In this document: in pieces, positions 1-8,936 of the stretch | How positions within the stretch are numbered: the stretch's first letter is position 1 | How the letters are laid out: every line of letters begins with the position of its first letter | Source of the DNA: Caulobacterales bacterium | GTDB taxonomy: Bacteria > Pseudomonadota > Alphaproteobacteria > Caulobacterales > Caulobacteraceae | Direction of reading: 5' to 3' | Length of the DNA stretch: 64,000 bases | Assembly: GCA_016183935.1 (NCBI GenBank) | Contig: JACPDR010000045.1 | Location: 17,216 to 81,215 of the forward strand | Notes under the pieces: model-generated | Told to the model about the DNA's origin: nothing | Databases searched by the model: none | What the model saw: the letters and a program-made list of their open reading frames with translations, nothing else | Translations under genes and position numbers: made by a program

Positions 1-191
1 TCGTCGATGGCGTAGGCGCTGACCGACAGCTCCGGGAACACCAGCAGATCGACGCCCTGTTCGCCCGCCTGGCGGATCAGGGCGATGTGCTCGTCGGCGT
101 TGGCGACGGGGTCGGCGGTGTGCACCACGGGCGTGGCCGCGGCGACGCGGACGAAGCCGTGGGTGTTCGGACTGTGAAAAGCTTCAGCCAT
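1..191 (-). CDS. nadE: NAD+ synthase (glutamine-hydrolysing), N-terminal fragment
   Basis: The minus-strand frame from the ATG at 191 encodes MAEAFHSPNTHGFVRVAAAT and continues to LVFPELSVSAYAIDD, where the window ends. This is the start of the nitrilase-type glutaminase domain; the FPELS segment carries the catalytic glutamate of the nitrilase fold. The family makes NAD+ from deamido-NAD+ with glutamine as nitrogen donor. Only about 63 residues are present, so the synthetase domain cannot be seen. It is divergent from ftsY, with a repeat element between them. Another nitrilase-fold amidohydrolase is possible, but the HGFVRVAAATP start is typical of alphaproteobacterial NadE. Confidence 0.8.
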   Translation of the reverse strand, partial: MAEAFHSPNTHGFVRVAAATPVVHTADPVANADEHIALIRQAGEQGVDLLVFPELSVSAYAID

Positions 192-200
192 CAATCTCTT

Positions 201-329
201 CCGCTCATCCCGGCGAAAGCCGGGACCCAGTGCTGTCCAGCGTGACGCGGCTGGACCGCGACTTATGCTCATATAGGCGCAAACGGCTCATCCAAAGAAC
301 CGGGTCCCGGCTTTCGCCGGGGTGAGCGG
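201..329. repeat. REP/BIME-like inverted repeat
   Basis: The arms 201-229 and 301-329 are inverted copies with one clear mismatch. Each arm contains its own small palindrome, CCGGCGAAAGCCGG. The loop of about 70 bases also contains shorter complementary pieces (gtccag / ctggac). The layout matches extragenic palindromic elements scattered through alphaproteobacterial genomes. It occupies most of the nadE-ftsY gap (192-385), where nothing else is recognisable. Confidence 0.75.
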
Positions 330-385
330 TTTCAGACTTTCAAGGACCGCGTGATTTTGCCGAACGAACCCGCTAAGCCCGCTTC

Positions 386-1321
386 ATGAACGACGCGCCG
401 AAAAAGGGCTGGCTTTCCCGCCTGAGCGAGGGCCTCTCCCGCTCCTCGAAACAGATGACCGAGCAGGTCGTCGCCGCCTTCGTCAAGGAACCGCTGTCCG
501 AGGCCGCCCTCGAGGGGCTGGAGGAGCACCTGCTTGAGAGCGACCTGGGGCCCGCCGCGACCGACCGCATCGTCGCCCGCTTTCGCGACCTGCGCTTCGG
601 CGCCGGGGCCAACGAGCGCGAGGTCAAGGAAGCCCTGGCCGAGGCCGTCGCCGCCGAACTGGTCGGCCACGAGGCCCGCTACGAACCGCTGGACGGCCCG
701 CGGCCGTTCGTGACCCTGTTCGTCGGCGTCAACGGCTCGGGCAAGACCACGACCCTGGGCAAGATCGCCGCCGACCTGACCGGCCGGGGCGCCAAGGTCA
801 TGGTCGTGGCCTGCGACACCTTCCGCGCCGCCGCCCGCGAACAGCTCAAGGTCTGGGCCGAGCGCGCCGGCGCGACCTTCGAGAGCCGCCGCGACGGAGC
901 CGACCCGGCCGGCCTCGCCTTCGACGCCTACACCCGGGCGAAGGCGGAAGGGTTCGACGTGGTCCTGATCGACACCGCCGGCCGGCTGCAGAACAAGACC
1001 GCCCTGATGGACGAACTGCTCAAGATCGTCCGGGTGCTGAAGAAGATCGATCCCGAGGCCCCGCACGAGACCCTGCTGGTGCTCGACGCCACCGTCGGCC
1101 GCAACGCGTTGGCCCAGGAGCAGATCTTCGGCCGCACCGCCTACGTCTCCGGCCTGGTCATGACCAAGCTGGACGGCACGGCGCGCGGCGGCGTGCTGGT
1201 GCCGGTGGCGCAGGCCTCGGACGCCCCGATCAAGCTGATCGGCGTCGGCGAAGGAATCGAGGATCTGCAACCGTTCGACGCCCGGGCCTTTTCACGCTCT
1301 CTGGTGGGGCTCGAGGATTGA
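386..1321 (+). CDS. ftsY: Signal recognition particle receptor FtsY
   Basis: This 311-aa SRP-GTPase is the docking receptor for SRP-ribosome complexes at the inner membrane and works with Ffh and SecYEG. The N domain is residues 1-100. The G domain follows with the P-loop GVNGSGKTTT (Lys120), the DTAGR motif, the TKLDGTARGG motif and the closing GVGEGIEDLQPF. The protein is short because it lacks the long acidic A domain of E. coli FtsY, which is common in alphaproteobacteria. The next gene starts 4 bases after its stop, so the two are probably one operon. Confidence 0.97.
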   Translation: MNDAPKKGWLSRLSEGLSRSSKQMTEQVVAAFVKEPLSEAALEGLEEHLLESDLGPAATDRIVARFRDLRFGAGANEREVKEALAEAVAAELVGHEARYEPLDGPRPFVTLFVGVNGSGKTTTLGKIAADLTGRGAKVMVVACDTFRAAAREQLKVWAERAGATFESRRDGADPAGLAFDAYTRAKAEGFDVVLIDTAGRLQNKTALMDELLKIVRVLKKIDPEAPHETLLVLDATVGRNALAQEQIFGRTAYVSGLVMTKLDGTARGGVLVPVAQASDAPIKLIGVGEGIEDLQPFDARAFSRSLVGLED

Positions 1322-1324
1322 CGC

Positions 1325-2017
1325 ATGAGTGAGCCCGACGCCCCCCTCCCGCCCGCGCGCAAGGAGTCCAGCCTGCGACAGCTGGTCGACTTCAGTGGCC
1401 TGCTGGCTTTCGGGCTGGCCTTCCTGGTCTTCCGCCTGCGCGGCGTCGAGGGCGACGACGCCCTGGTCAACGCCACATGGTTCCTCGTCGCCGGCTCGGC
1501 GGTCGGCGTGGCCGTCGGCCTGATCGTCGAGAAGCGGCTGGCCCTGCTGCCGCTTCTCGTCGGTGGCTTCGCCCTCGTCTTCGGCCTGCTGACCCTGCTC
1601 ACCGGCGACGGCCTGTGGGTCAAGCTGAAGGTCACCATCCTCAACGCCTCCCTCGCCGTCGCCCTGCTGGGCGGACTGGTGCTGGGCAAGCAGCCGCTGC
1701 GCGCCCTGCTCGGCACGGTCATCCCGATCAACGACCGGGCCTGGCGCATCCTGACCTTCCGCTACGGCCTGTTCTTCCTGGGCGTCGCCATCGTCAACGA
1801 GCTGGTGCGCAGCGAGGCGCTGGTCGGCTGGGTCGCCGAACGCATCGGCCGCGGCGACGTCGAGCCGGCCGACGTCTGGGTCAGCTTCCGCGGCGTGCTG
1901 TGGATCGCCTCGTCGGTCTTCGGCCTGTCGCAGATCCCGCTGATCATGCGCAACCTGACCTCGACCGACACCCCGGTCGACCCGATGGCCCCCGCCGAGC
2001 CCGACCGCGCGCCCTGA
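1325..2017 (+). CDS. ispZ: Inner membrane septation protein YciB/IspZ
   Basis: This 230-aa polytopic membrane protein has about five hydrophobic segments between residues 25 and 210. The family-typical stretch INDRAWRILTFRYGLFF is near residue 140. YciB/IspZ proteins affect cell envelope integrity and division, but their biochemical activity is unsettled. The start codon lies 3 bases after the ftsY stop. The ftsY-ispZ pairing is common in alphaproteobacteria and supports the call. The C-terminus ends in a short polar, proline-rich tail. Confidence 0.85.
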   Translation: MSEPDAPLPPARKESSLRQLVDFSGLLAFGLAFLVFRLRGVEGDDALVNATWFLVAGSAVGVAVGLIVEKRLALLPLLVGGFALVFGLLTLLTGDGLWVKLKVTILNASLAVALLGGLVLGKQPLRALLGTVIPINDRAWRILTFRYGLFFLGVAIVNELVRSEALVGWVAERIGRGDVEPADVWVSFRGVLWIASSVFGLSQIPLIMRNLTSTDTPVDPMAPAEPDRAP

Positions 2018-2092
2018 CCGGGTGCGGATCGTCCGTCGTCAAACCGTAAAACGCGGCTGCTACCTATGCCGGGCAGTCGAGGGGATACGTCG

Positions 2093-2665
2093 ATGGTCAA
2101 GTCCGGCGCCAAGTCGAAACGGGGCCTCTCCGCCTCGCCCAGCCACCTGATGCACCGCGCGCTGCAACTGGCGCTCGACATCTATGCGGAAGAGGCGGGG
2201 CCGGGCGGCGTGACCCAGCGCCAGTTCGCCGTGCTCGAGGCGGTGTCGCACAGGTCCGGCCTGACCCAGACCGATCTGGTCCGCGCCACCGGCATCGACC
2301 GCTCCACCCTGGCCGACCTGGTCGCGCGGATGACCGCCAAGGGCCTGCTGGATCGCGAGCGCTCCACCATCGACGCCCGGGCCAAGGCGGTGCGCCTGTC
2401 CGCCGCCGGCGAAGCCGCGCTGGAGGCCGCCCGCCCCCGCGTCGAGGCCGCCGACAAGCGCATCCTGGCGCTGCTGCCCAAGGGCAAGCGCGAGGGCTTC
2501 CTCGCCCAGCTGGCCGACCTCGCCGGCGCGGCCGACGCGGCCCCGGACAAGGCGAAGGCCGAGCTCAAGGCCGCCAAGAAGGCCGCCCGCGAGGCGAAGA
2601 AGGCCGAAAAGCTGGCGAAGAAGTCGGCCAAGGTCGCGAAGCTGGTGCTCGTCGAACCGGCCTGA
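2093..2665 (+). CDS. MarR-family transcriptional regulator with lysine-rich tail
   Basis: The start at 2093 is preferred over the in-frame ATG at 2066 because GAGGGG at 2079-2084 sits about 8 bases upstream. The product is 190 aa. Residues 15-145 form a MarR winged helix: QRQFAVLEAV, then the recognition region LTQTDLVRATGIDRSTLADL and the wing LLDRERSTIDARAKAVRLS. From about residue 150 to 186 the sequence is almost only Lys, Ala and Glu, like a histone H1 tail, and is probably an added DNA- or RNA-contacting extension. The regulated genes are unknown; the convergent peptidase genes downstream are not obvious targets. Confidence 0.85.
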   Translation: MVKSGAKSKRGLSASPSHLMHRALQLALDIYAEEAGPGGVTQRQFAVLEAVSHRSGLTQTDLVRATGIDRSTLADLVARMTAKGLLDRERSTIDARAKAVRLSAAGEAALEAARPRVEAADKRILALLPKGKREGFLAQLADLAGAADAAPDKAKAELKAAKKAAREAKKAEKLAKKSAKVAKLVLVEPA

Positions 2666-2669
2666 CCCC

Positions 2670-4886
2670 TCAGTCCATCAGCTGCTGCGCCAGATAGACG
2701 TAGTGCCGCGCCCAGCGCCGCGCGTTGGCCACCGGATCGGCGTCGTTGGAGTGGCCGCCCGACGTCTCCTCGTAATAGAGATGGTCGTGGCCCTGGGCCT
2801 CCAGCCGCGCCGCGAATTTGCGGGCGTGGCCGGGGTGGACCCGGTCGTCGCGCGTGTTGGTGGTGATATAGGCGCGCGGATAGTCCGCATCCGGACGAAG
2901 CTGCTGATAGGCCGAGTAGCGGGCGATATAGGCCGCCTCCTCGGGGATGCGCGGGTCGCCGTACTCGCCGATCCACGACGCCCCGGCGGGCAGTTCGTGA
3001 TAGCGCAGCATGTCGATCAGCGGGCTCTCGATCACCGCCGCATTGATCAGCTCCGGATGCTGGGTCATCGCCACGGAGGTCAGCACCCCGCCGTTGGAGC
3101 GTCCGTAGATGCCGGTCCGGCGCGGGCTGGTGATGCCGCGTTGATGCAGGTCGCGCGCCACCGCCGCATAGTCGTCGAAGGCCAGTTGCCGGTTCTCCTT
3201 CAGCACCGCCTGGTGCCAGGTCGGGCCGAACTCGCCGCCGCCGCGGATGTTGGCGTTGACGTAGACCCCGCCGCTCTCGAGCCACAGCTTGCCCATCTCG
3301 GGGATGTAGGCCGGCGGCTTCGACACCTGGAACCCGCCGTAACCGTAGATGATCGTCGGCGCCGACCCGTCCATGGCCAGATCGCGCGGCCGCACGACGA
3401 AATACGGGATCTTCGTCCCGTCCGACGACGTCGCCTCGAATTGCTCGACCACATGGGTCGAGGCGTCGAAGCGGGCGGGGGCGGACTTGAGGACCTCCGC
3501 GGCGCCGGTGTTGGCGTCGGCGAGGGACAGGGTCGAAGGCGTCAGGAAGCCCTCGACGGAGAAGAACTGTCGGCCGGTCGCACGCGACCTGTCGCCCAGA
3601 TGGACGGACACGTTCTCCGGGGTGGCGATGCCCGAACGGCTCCAGCCCTCGCCGGACGGCGTGAACACCGCCAGGGCGCCGCGCACATTGTCGTAGACGG
3701 TGGCGGCGATCCGATCGTCCAGGACGCTGACCTCCTCCAGCGACTGCCGCGCGCCCGGCGCGAAGATCAGGGCGTCGGCGCGGGCGGTCAGGGCCGCGTC
3801 ACGCTCCTGTCCCAGCCGCGCCAGCGGCGGCGCCAGGAGGGACCCGGCGACGTACGTCTCGCCGTCGAAGGTCCACGGTTCCTCGATGGTGAAGACCAGG
3901 CGGTCGCCCATGGCCCCCTGCACGGTGGCCCGCTCGGGCAGGCTGAGCTGGTAGGGTTCGCCGTTGGAGCCCAGCGCCCAGATCTCGCTGCGGAAAGTGT
4001 CCAGCGGCCGGTTGATGACCACGGCGAGCACACGCCCGCTCCCGTCGCGCAACACCGACGGGCTGACCCCATAGCCGCCGTCGCCCTGATCGCCGCGATA
4101 GACTTCCGTCGCCTGCTCCAGCGACTGGCCGCGCTCCAGCGCCTTGACGATGAAGGGGTAGCCGCTCTCGGTCAGGGTGTTCGGGCCGAAGTCCGTGGCC
4201 ACCAGCAGGGTGTCCCGATCCAGCCATTCCAGCCGGTGCTTGCCCTCCGGCAGGATGAAGCCGTCCTCGACCCACAGGCCCGTGGAGGTGTCGAACTCTC
4301 GCACCACCACCGCGTCCTTGCCGCCGTCGGACAGGGATACGAGGCACCGCGTCTCGTCCGGCGCCAGGCAGTCCGCGCCCTTCCACACCCAGTCCTTGCC
4401 CTCGGCCCTCGACAGGGCGTCGACGTCGAGCAGCGTCTCCCATTGCGGCGCGTCCGAGCGGTAGCTGTCCAGCGTCGTGCGCCGCCAGATCCCCTTCGGA
4501 TTGGCCGCGTCCTGCCAGAAATTCCCGATCCCCTCGCCGAGGAAGCTCGGGCCCGGGATGCGGTCGGTGGCCGACAGGATGTCGAACGCCTGCGCCCGGA
4601 ACGTCTCGTAGCGCCGGTCGCCCTCCAGCGCCGCCAGCGCCTTGCGGTTGGACTCGGCCACGAAGGCCATGGCCTCGGCCCCCTCGACCTCTTCGAGGGC
4701 CAGATGATCGTCGGCGGCGCGTACGCCGGCCGGGCTCAGGTCCGTCGGCATGTGCGGCGGGGGAACGGCCGCGCTGTCCGCGCTGGCCGCGGCCGGGTCG
4801 GCGTCCGCGTGAGCCTGCTGGGCGAGGGCGGGACTGGCGGCGAACAGCAGGGCCGGAATCGCGGCCGAGAGGATCAGATGGCGCAT
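2670..4886 (-). CDS. Secreted prolyl oligopeptidase, S9A family (copy 1)
   Basis: This 738-aa serine peptidase starts with a signal peptide, MRHLILSAAIPALLFAASPALAQ before the cleavage site at about residue 23, so it is probably periplasmic. Residues 60-430 form a propeller-type domain and 440-738 an alpha/beta hydrolase domain. The catalytic triad is visible: Ser597 in GRSNGG, Asp680/681 in DDRVHPGHA and His712 in SGGHS. The family cleaves short proline-containing peptides. A longer open frame upstream overlaps the next gene, but the signal peptide fixes the start at 4886. It lies 2 bases downstream of copy 2, to which it is clearly paralogous. Confidence 0.93.
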   Translation of the reverse strand: MRHLILSAAIPALLFAASPALAQQAHADADPAAASADSAAVPPPHMPTDLSPAGVRAADDHLALEEVEGAEAMAFVAESNRKALAALEGDRRYETFRAQAFDILSATDRIPGPSFLGEGIGNFWQDAANPKGIWRRTTLDSYRSDAPQWETLLDVDALSRAEGKDWVWKGADCLAPDETRCLVSLSDGGKDAVVVREFDTSTGLWVEDGFILPEGKHRLEWLDRDTLLVATDFGPNTLTESGYPFIVKALERGQSLEQATEVYRGDQGDGGYGVSPSVLRDGSGRVLAVVINRPLDTFRSEIWALGSNGEPYQLSLPERATVQGAMGDRLVFTIEEPWTFDGETYVAGSLLAPPLARLGQERDAALTARADALIFAPGARQSLEEVSVLDDRIAATVYDNVRGALAVFTPSGEGWSRSGIATPENVSVHLGDRSRATGRQFFSVEGFLTPSTLSLADANTGAAEVLKSAPARFDASTHVVEQFEATSSDGTKIPYFVVRPRDLAMDGSAPTIIYGYGGFQVSKPPAYIPEMGKLWLESGGVYVNANIRGGGEFGPTWHQAVLKENRQLAFDDYAAVARDLHQRGITSPRRTGIYGRSNGGVLTSVAMTQHPELINAAVIESPLIDMLRYHELPAGASWIGEYGDPRIPEEAAYIARYSAYQQLRPDADYPRAYITTNTRDDRVHPGHARKFAARLEAQGHDHLYYEETSGGHSNDADPVANARRWARHYVYLAQQLMD

Positions 4887-4888
4887 GG

Positions 4889-7075
4889 TCACTCCGCGGT
4901 GGTCGGGGCCGGCTGATCCATCAGCCGCCGGGTCAGATAGGTGTATTCCAGCGCCACGCGCCGCGCCGTCTCGCGCAGGTTGGCCCCCGCCGCGTGGCCG
5001 CCGTCGGTGTTCTCGTAGAACAGCACCGGATAGCCCAGTTCCTCCAGCCGCGCCGCCGCCTTTCGGGCGTGGCCCGGATGGACCCGGTCGTCCTTGGTCG
5101 AGGTGTGGATGAACACTTCCGGATAGGGCTGGCCGGCGCGCAGGTTCTGGTAGGGCGAATAGGCCTCGATCCAGGCCCGCTCCTCCGGCACGTCCGGATC
5201 GCCGTACTCGGCCATCCATGACGCCCCGGCCAGCAGTTTGTGGAAGCGCAGCATGTCGAACAGCGGCACCTGGATGACCGCGCCGTTGATCAGGTCGGGC
5301 CGCTGGGTCAGCATCGCCCCCATGAACAGCCCGCCCTGCGAGCCGCCCATGATCCCGAGGCGCGGCTGCGAGGTGACGTCGCGCGCGATCAGGTCCAGCG
5401 CCACCGCCTGGAAGTCCTCGTGCGCCCGCTGCCGGTTCTCCTGCAGCGCCGCCTGGTGCCAGCGCGGTCCGAACTCGCCGCCGCCACGCGTGTTGGCGAT
5501 GACATAGACCCCGCCCCGCTCCAGCCACAGCTTGCCGACCGTGGCCGAATAGCCGGGCAGCAGCGAGTTCTGGAAACCGCCGTAGCCGTACAGCAGGGTC
5601 GGGTTCGAGCCGTCCATCGGCATGTCGCCCTTGTGGACGACGAAATACGGGATCTTCGTCCCGTCGGCCGAGGTCGCCTCGAACTGCTCGACGACCATGC
5701 CGGTGGCGTCGAACTTGGCCGGCAGCGCCTTGACCACGTCGGCCGAGCCCGTCGCCGCGTCGGCCAGATACAGGCTGGAGGGGTCCAGATAGCCGGCCAC
5801 GCTGACGAACACCTGGTCGTCGCGCTCGCTGGCCGAGCCGACGCCGACGGTGACGTTCTGCGGCAGGTCGAGCCGGGTGCGGCTCCACTCGCCGGCCGGG
5901 TCGGGCTCATAGACATAGACCGAGCCGCGCACGTTCTCGTACAGGGCGACGACCAGCGTGTTGCGGGTGTTGGAGATGCCCTCGATGGCCTCGCGCTCGC
6001 CCGGCCGGATGACCAGCAGGGCCGGCGTCGCCGGATCGGCCAGCCAACGCTCGAGATCCCAGGCGATGACGTCGCCGGTTTTGAATTCCTGCCCCGACGG
6101 CGCGGTCCAGTCCTGGTCCGTGGTCACCACCAGCTGACCCTGCACCAGGGCGTTGATGTTCGACTTGGCCGGCAGCTCCAGCTTCGTGGTCGTGCCGTCG
6201 GCGTTGAGCCGGTGCGTCTCGCCCTCGTAGAAATTCACGCCGCGATTGATCAGCGTCGTCTGGATGACCCCGTCGGCGTCGCGCAGGGTGTAGCCCGACA
6301 CCGAGACGTCGGTCGGCTGGCCGGTGAACACCGTCTGCGCCTGGTCCAGCGTCTGGCCGCGCTTCAGCACCTTGACGATCATCGGATAGCCCGAGGTGGT
6401 CATCGAGCCGGGGCCGAAGTCGCGCGAGATCAACAGCGTGTCCGCGTCGACCCACGACGCGCCGCCCTTCGACTCCGGCAGCACGAAGCCGTCCTCGACG
6501 AAGGTCTTCGTCGCCCGGTCGAACTCGCGCACCGTCACCGCGTCCTTGCCGCCGTCCGACAGCATGACCAGGCAGCGGGTCTCCTCGGGCGGCAGGCAGG
6601 TCGCGCCCTTGTAGACCCAGTTCTTGCCCTCGGCCGCCGCCAGGGCGTCGAAGTCGAGAATGGTCTCCCACTGCGGCTCGGCGCTGCGATAGCTGTCCAG
6701 CGTGGTGGTCCGCCAGACGCCGCGCACGTGCTCGGCGGCCTGCCAGAAATTGTCGATGGAGCCGTCGCGGTTGAAGCCCGGCGAGGGGATGCGGTCGCGC
6801 GACTGGACGATCTCCAGCGCCTGCTGGTGCAGGGTCTCGAAACGGGGGTCGCCGCGCAGCACGCCGAGCGAATGCGCGTTGTGTTCCTCGACCCAGGCCA
6901 TGGCTCGTTCGCCCTCGACCTCTTCCAGCCAAAGGTAGGGGTCGGTCGCATCGGACGTCGCGAAGCCGGCGCCGGACGCGTCGTTCGGGGAGTGGGCGGG
7001 TGTGGACTGGGCCATGGCGGCGCTCGAAAGGGCGGTGGAGGCGAGAAGCGCGGCGAGCGCGGCGATGCGGATCAT
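4889..7075 (-). CDS. Secreted prolyl oligopeptidase, S9A family (copy 2)
   Basis: This 728-aa paralogue is the first gene of a two-gene operon with copy 1. A signal peptide covers about residues 1-22 (MIRIAALAALLASTALSSAA then MAQ). The triad is Ser579 in GGSQGG, Asp662/663 in DDRVHPGHA and His694 in DGGHA. The two copies share long stretches such as TSADGTKIPYFVV versus TSSDGTKIPYFVV, the DPYLWLEEVEG/DHLALEEVEG start of the mature region, and the Arg-Gly-Gly-Gly-Glu-Phe-Gly-Pro segment. This fits an old tandem duplication. No promoter was resolved in 7076-7223. Confidence 0.93.
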   Translation of the reverse strand: MIRIAALAALLASTALSSAAMAQSTPAHSPNDASGAGFATSDATDPYLWLEEVEGERAMAWVEEHNAHSLGVLRGDPRFETLHQQALEIVQSRDRIPSPGFNRDGSIDNFWQAAEHVRGVWRTTTLDSYRSAEPQWETILDFDALAAAEGKNWVYKGATCLPPEETRCLVMLSDGGKDAVTVREFDRATKTFVEDGFVLPESKGGASWVDADTLLISRDFGPGSMTTSGYPMIVKVLKRGQTLDQAQTVFTGQPTDVSVSGYTLRDADGVIQTTLINRGVNFYEGETHRLNADGTTTKLELPAKSNINALVQGQLVVTTDQDWTAPSGQEFKTGDVIAWDLERWLADPATPALLVIRPGEREAIEGISNTRNTLVVALYENVRGSVYVYEPDPAGEWSRTRLDLPQNVTVGVGSASERDDQVFVSVAGYLDPSSLYLADAATGSADVVKALPAKFDATGMVVEQFEATSADGTKIPYFVVHKGDMPMDGSNPTLLYGYGGFQNSLLPGYSATVGKLWLERGGVYVIANTRGGGEFGPRWHQAALQENRQRAHEDFQAVALDLIARDVTSQPRLGIMGGSQGGLFMGAMLTQRPDLINGAVIQVPLFDMLRFHKLLAGASWMAEYGDPDVPEERAWIEAYSPYQNLRAGQPYPEVFIHTSTKDDRVHPGHARKAAARLEELGYPVLFYENTDGGHAAGANLRETARRVALEYTYLTRRLMDQPAPTTAE

Positions 7076-7223
7076 GGACGGGTCCCCGACGGTTGGTCGG
7101 CCGGCACCTTACCCGGCGGCGGCCCTGTCACAAGGCGGGCCGGGATGAGGTTACGGTTTTGTCATTTGGCGGCGGGCGGGGCGTCGCGTTCCTCCAGCGG
7201 AGGTCCAGCGCCGTCGGCCGCCT

Positions 7224-8039
7224 CTAGTGATGTCCCTCGTCCGGAATGCACAGAATCTCGCCACAGGCCTTGCAGTGGACGGCGTCCGGATCGTGTTTCT
7301 GCAGGCCGCAGGTCGGACAGGGGAATTTGACCTTGTGGGGCCGAACCAGGGTCTGGGCCAGACGCACGAACAGGGTGATGCCGGTCAGCATGATGATGAT
7401 CGACAGCACCCGGCCCCAGTTTCCCGGCAGGGTGATATCGCCGTACCCCGTCGTGGTCAGGCTCGAAACGGTGAAATACAGCGCGTCCAGATAGCCGTGC
7501 AGGTCGTCGTGGCGACCGCGGAAGGTGGCGTAGACGAAGCCGGTGGCCACGAAGACGAAGGTGACCAGCGCGGCCAGCGCCCGCGTCACCTCCTCGACCC
7601 GGGTGTCGTCGTACTTCTGGCCGACCGTGCGCCAGAAGAAGTCCGAACTCAGCAGCGTCCACAGCCTCAGCATCCGCAGGAAGCCGAAATTGTACAGCGA
7701 TTGCGGGAACATCAGGGTGGCGAGGATGAACAGGTCGATCCACGTCGACGGCCGTTTCAGCCAGTCCTTGATGTCGGTGTAGGCCATCGCCCGGGCGGCG
7801 AGATCGGCCGCCAGCACCAGGGCGACGATGACGTCGACGACGTAGAAGGCCCAACCCGCCTCGCGCAGGATCGGGGCGGCGAGGAAGAAGCCGATGATGG
7901 CGAAATCGACGACGATGACCGCCAGCCGGAACCGCACCGCCGCCGGCGACGAGCCGTGGTAGAGGTAGCGCATTCGCGCCCGCAGCCGCCAGCCCTGGCG
8001 GTTCGGATCGGTTCCGGGTTGGGTGTCGGCGCGGCTCAT
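7224..8039 (-). CDS. Voltage-gated-type K+ channel with C-terminal zinc ribbon
   Basis: The ATG at 8039 gives 271 aa; an upstream TTG at 8081 is less likely. Residues 35-190 hold a series of membrane helices, including an Arg-containing segment RMLRLWTLLS that looks like a weak S4 sensor. The selectivity filter TTTGYGD (Tyr199) follows and then a last pore helix. The soluble tail ends in a zinc-ribbon pattern, CPTCGLQ and CKACGE, and finishes with GHH. The family conducts K+ through the inner membrane as a tetramer. The zinc ribbon is an unusual addition and may sense metal or redox state. It is divergent from dapF. Confidence 0.85.
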   Translation of the reverse strand: MSRADTQPGTDPNRQGWRLRARMRYLYHGSSPAAVRFRLAVIVVDFAIIGFFLAAPILREAGWAFYVVDVIVALVLAADLAARAMAYTDIKDWLKRPSTWIDLFILATLMFPQSLYNFGFLRMLRLWTLLSSDFFWRTVGQKYDDTRVEEVTRALAALVTFVFVATGFVYATFRGRHDDLHGYLDALYFTVSSLTTTGYGDITLPGNWGRVLSIIIMLTGITLFVRLAQTLVRPHKVKFPCPTCGLQKHDPDAVHCKACGEILCIPDEGHH

Positions 8040-8098
8040 GATCCAGCGATAACGCGCGTCGCTCGCGCAAGGAACCGGCAACCGCTATATCCGCCGGC

Positions 8099-8929
8099 AT
8101 GACCCGTCCTTTCGTCCGCATGAATGGCGCCGGCAACGACTTCGTGGTCGTCAATGCGCTGGAGACGCCGTTCGCGCCGACGGCGGACCAGGTGCGGGTC
8201 ATCGCCGACCGGGAGACGGGCCAGGGCTGCGACCAGCTGATCGCCATCGAGCCGTCCGCGACCGCCGACGCCTTCATGCGCGTCTGGAACGCCGACGGCG
8301 GCGAGGTCGAGACCTGCGGCAACGCCCTGCGCTGCGTCGGCTGGCTGCTGATGGAATCGACCGGCAAGGACTCCGCGACCATCGACACCCTCGGCGGACC
8401 GACCACGGCGGCCCGGGCCGGCGATCACCGCGTGCGCGTGGACATGGGCGCGCCCGGTCTCGACTGGACGCAGGTGCCGCTGGCCGAGGAGATGGACACC
8501 CGCGGCATCGAGCTGCAGGTCGGCCCCATCGAGGCGCCGATCCTGCACACGCCGGGCGCGGTCTCGATGGGCAATCCGCACGTGGTCTTCTTCACCGACC
8601 GCCAGGACGACGCCTTCGTGCGCGGCTCGGGCTCGCTCGTCGAGCACCACCCGCTGTTCCCCGAGGGCGTCAACGTCGGCTTCGCCAGGGTCCTCGCCCC
8701 CGACCGCATCCGCCTGCGCGTCTGGGAGCGGGGGGCGGGCCTGACCAAGGCCTGCGGGACGGGCGCCTGCGCCGCCCTCGTGGCCACGGCCCGTCGGGGC
8801 CTGACGGGCCGCCACGCGGTCGTCGAGGCCGACGGCGGCGACCTCCAGATCGACTGGGACGAGGCGACCGGCCACGTCTTCATGACCGGCCCGATCGAGA
8901 TCGAAGGCACGGGGACGCTGGCGCTCTGA
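8099..8929 (+). CDS. dapF: Diaminopimelate epimerase
   Basis: This 276-aa enzyme converts LL- to meso-diaminopimelate, a precursor of lysine and peptidoglycan cross-links. The two catalytic cysteines are in the expected contexts: ETCGNALRCV near residue 65 and KACGTGACAALV near residue 220. The N-terminal MNGAGNDFVVVNA and the MGNPHVVFF segment are also conserved. Length is normal. The gene stands alone on the plus strand between two minus-strand genes. Confidence 0.97.
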   Translation: MTRPFVRMNGAGNDFVVVNALETPFAPTADQVRVIADRETGQGCDQLIAIEPSATADAFMRVWNADGGEVETCGNALRCVGWLLMESTGKDSATIDTLGGPTTAARAGDHRVRVDMGAPGLDWTQVPLAEEMDTRGIELQVGPIEAPILHTPGAVSMGNPHVVFFTDRQDDAFVRGSGSLVEHHPLFPEGVNVGFARVLAPDRIRLRVWERGAGLTKACGTGACAALVATARRGLTGRHAVVEADGGDLQIDWDEATGHVFMTGPIEIEGTGTLAL

Positions 8930-8936
8930 TCCGGCG

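Noticed and set aside
2703..4916. 737-aa open frame on the plus strand
   Set aside because: It is antisense to the prolyl oligopeptidase, whose signal peptide and triad are intact. High GC leaves long open antisense frames throughout the window.
5240..7330. 696-aa open frame on the plus strand
   Set aside because: Antisense shadow of the second prolyl oligopeptidase; Arg/Gly/His-rich and without any domain.
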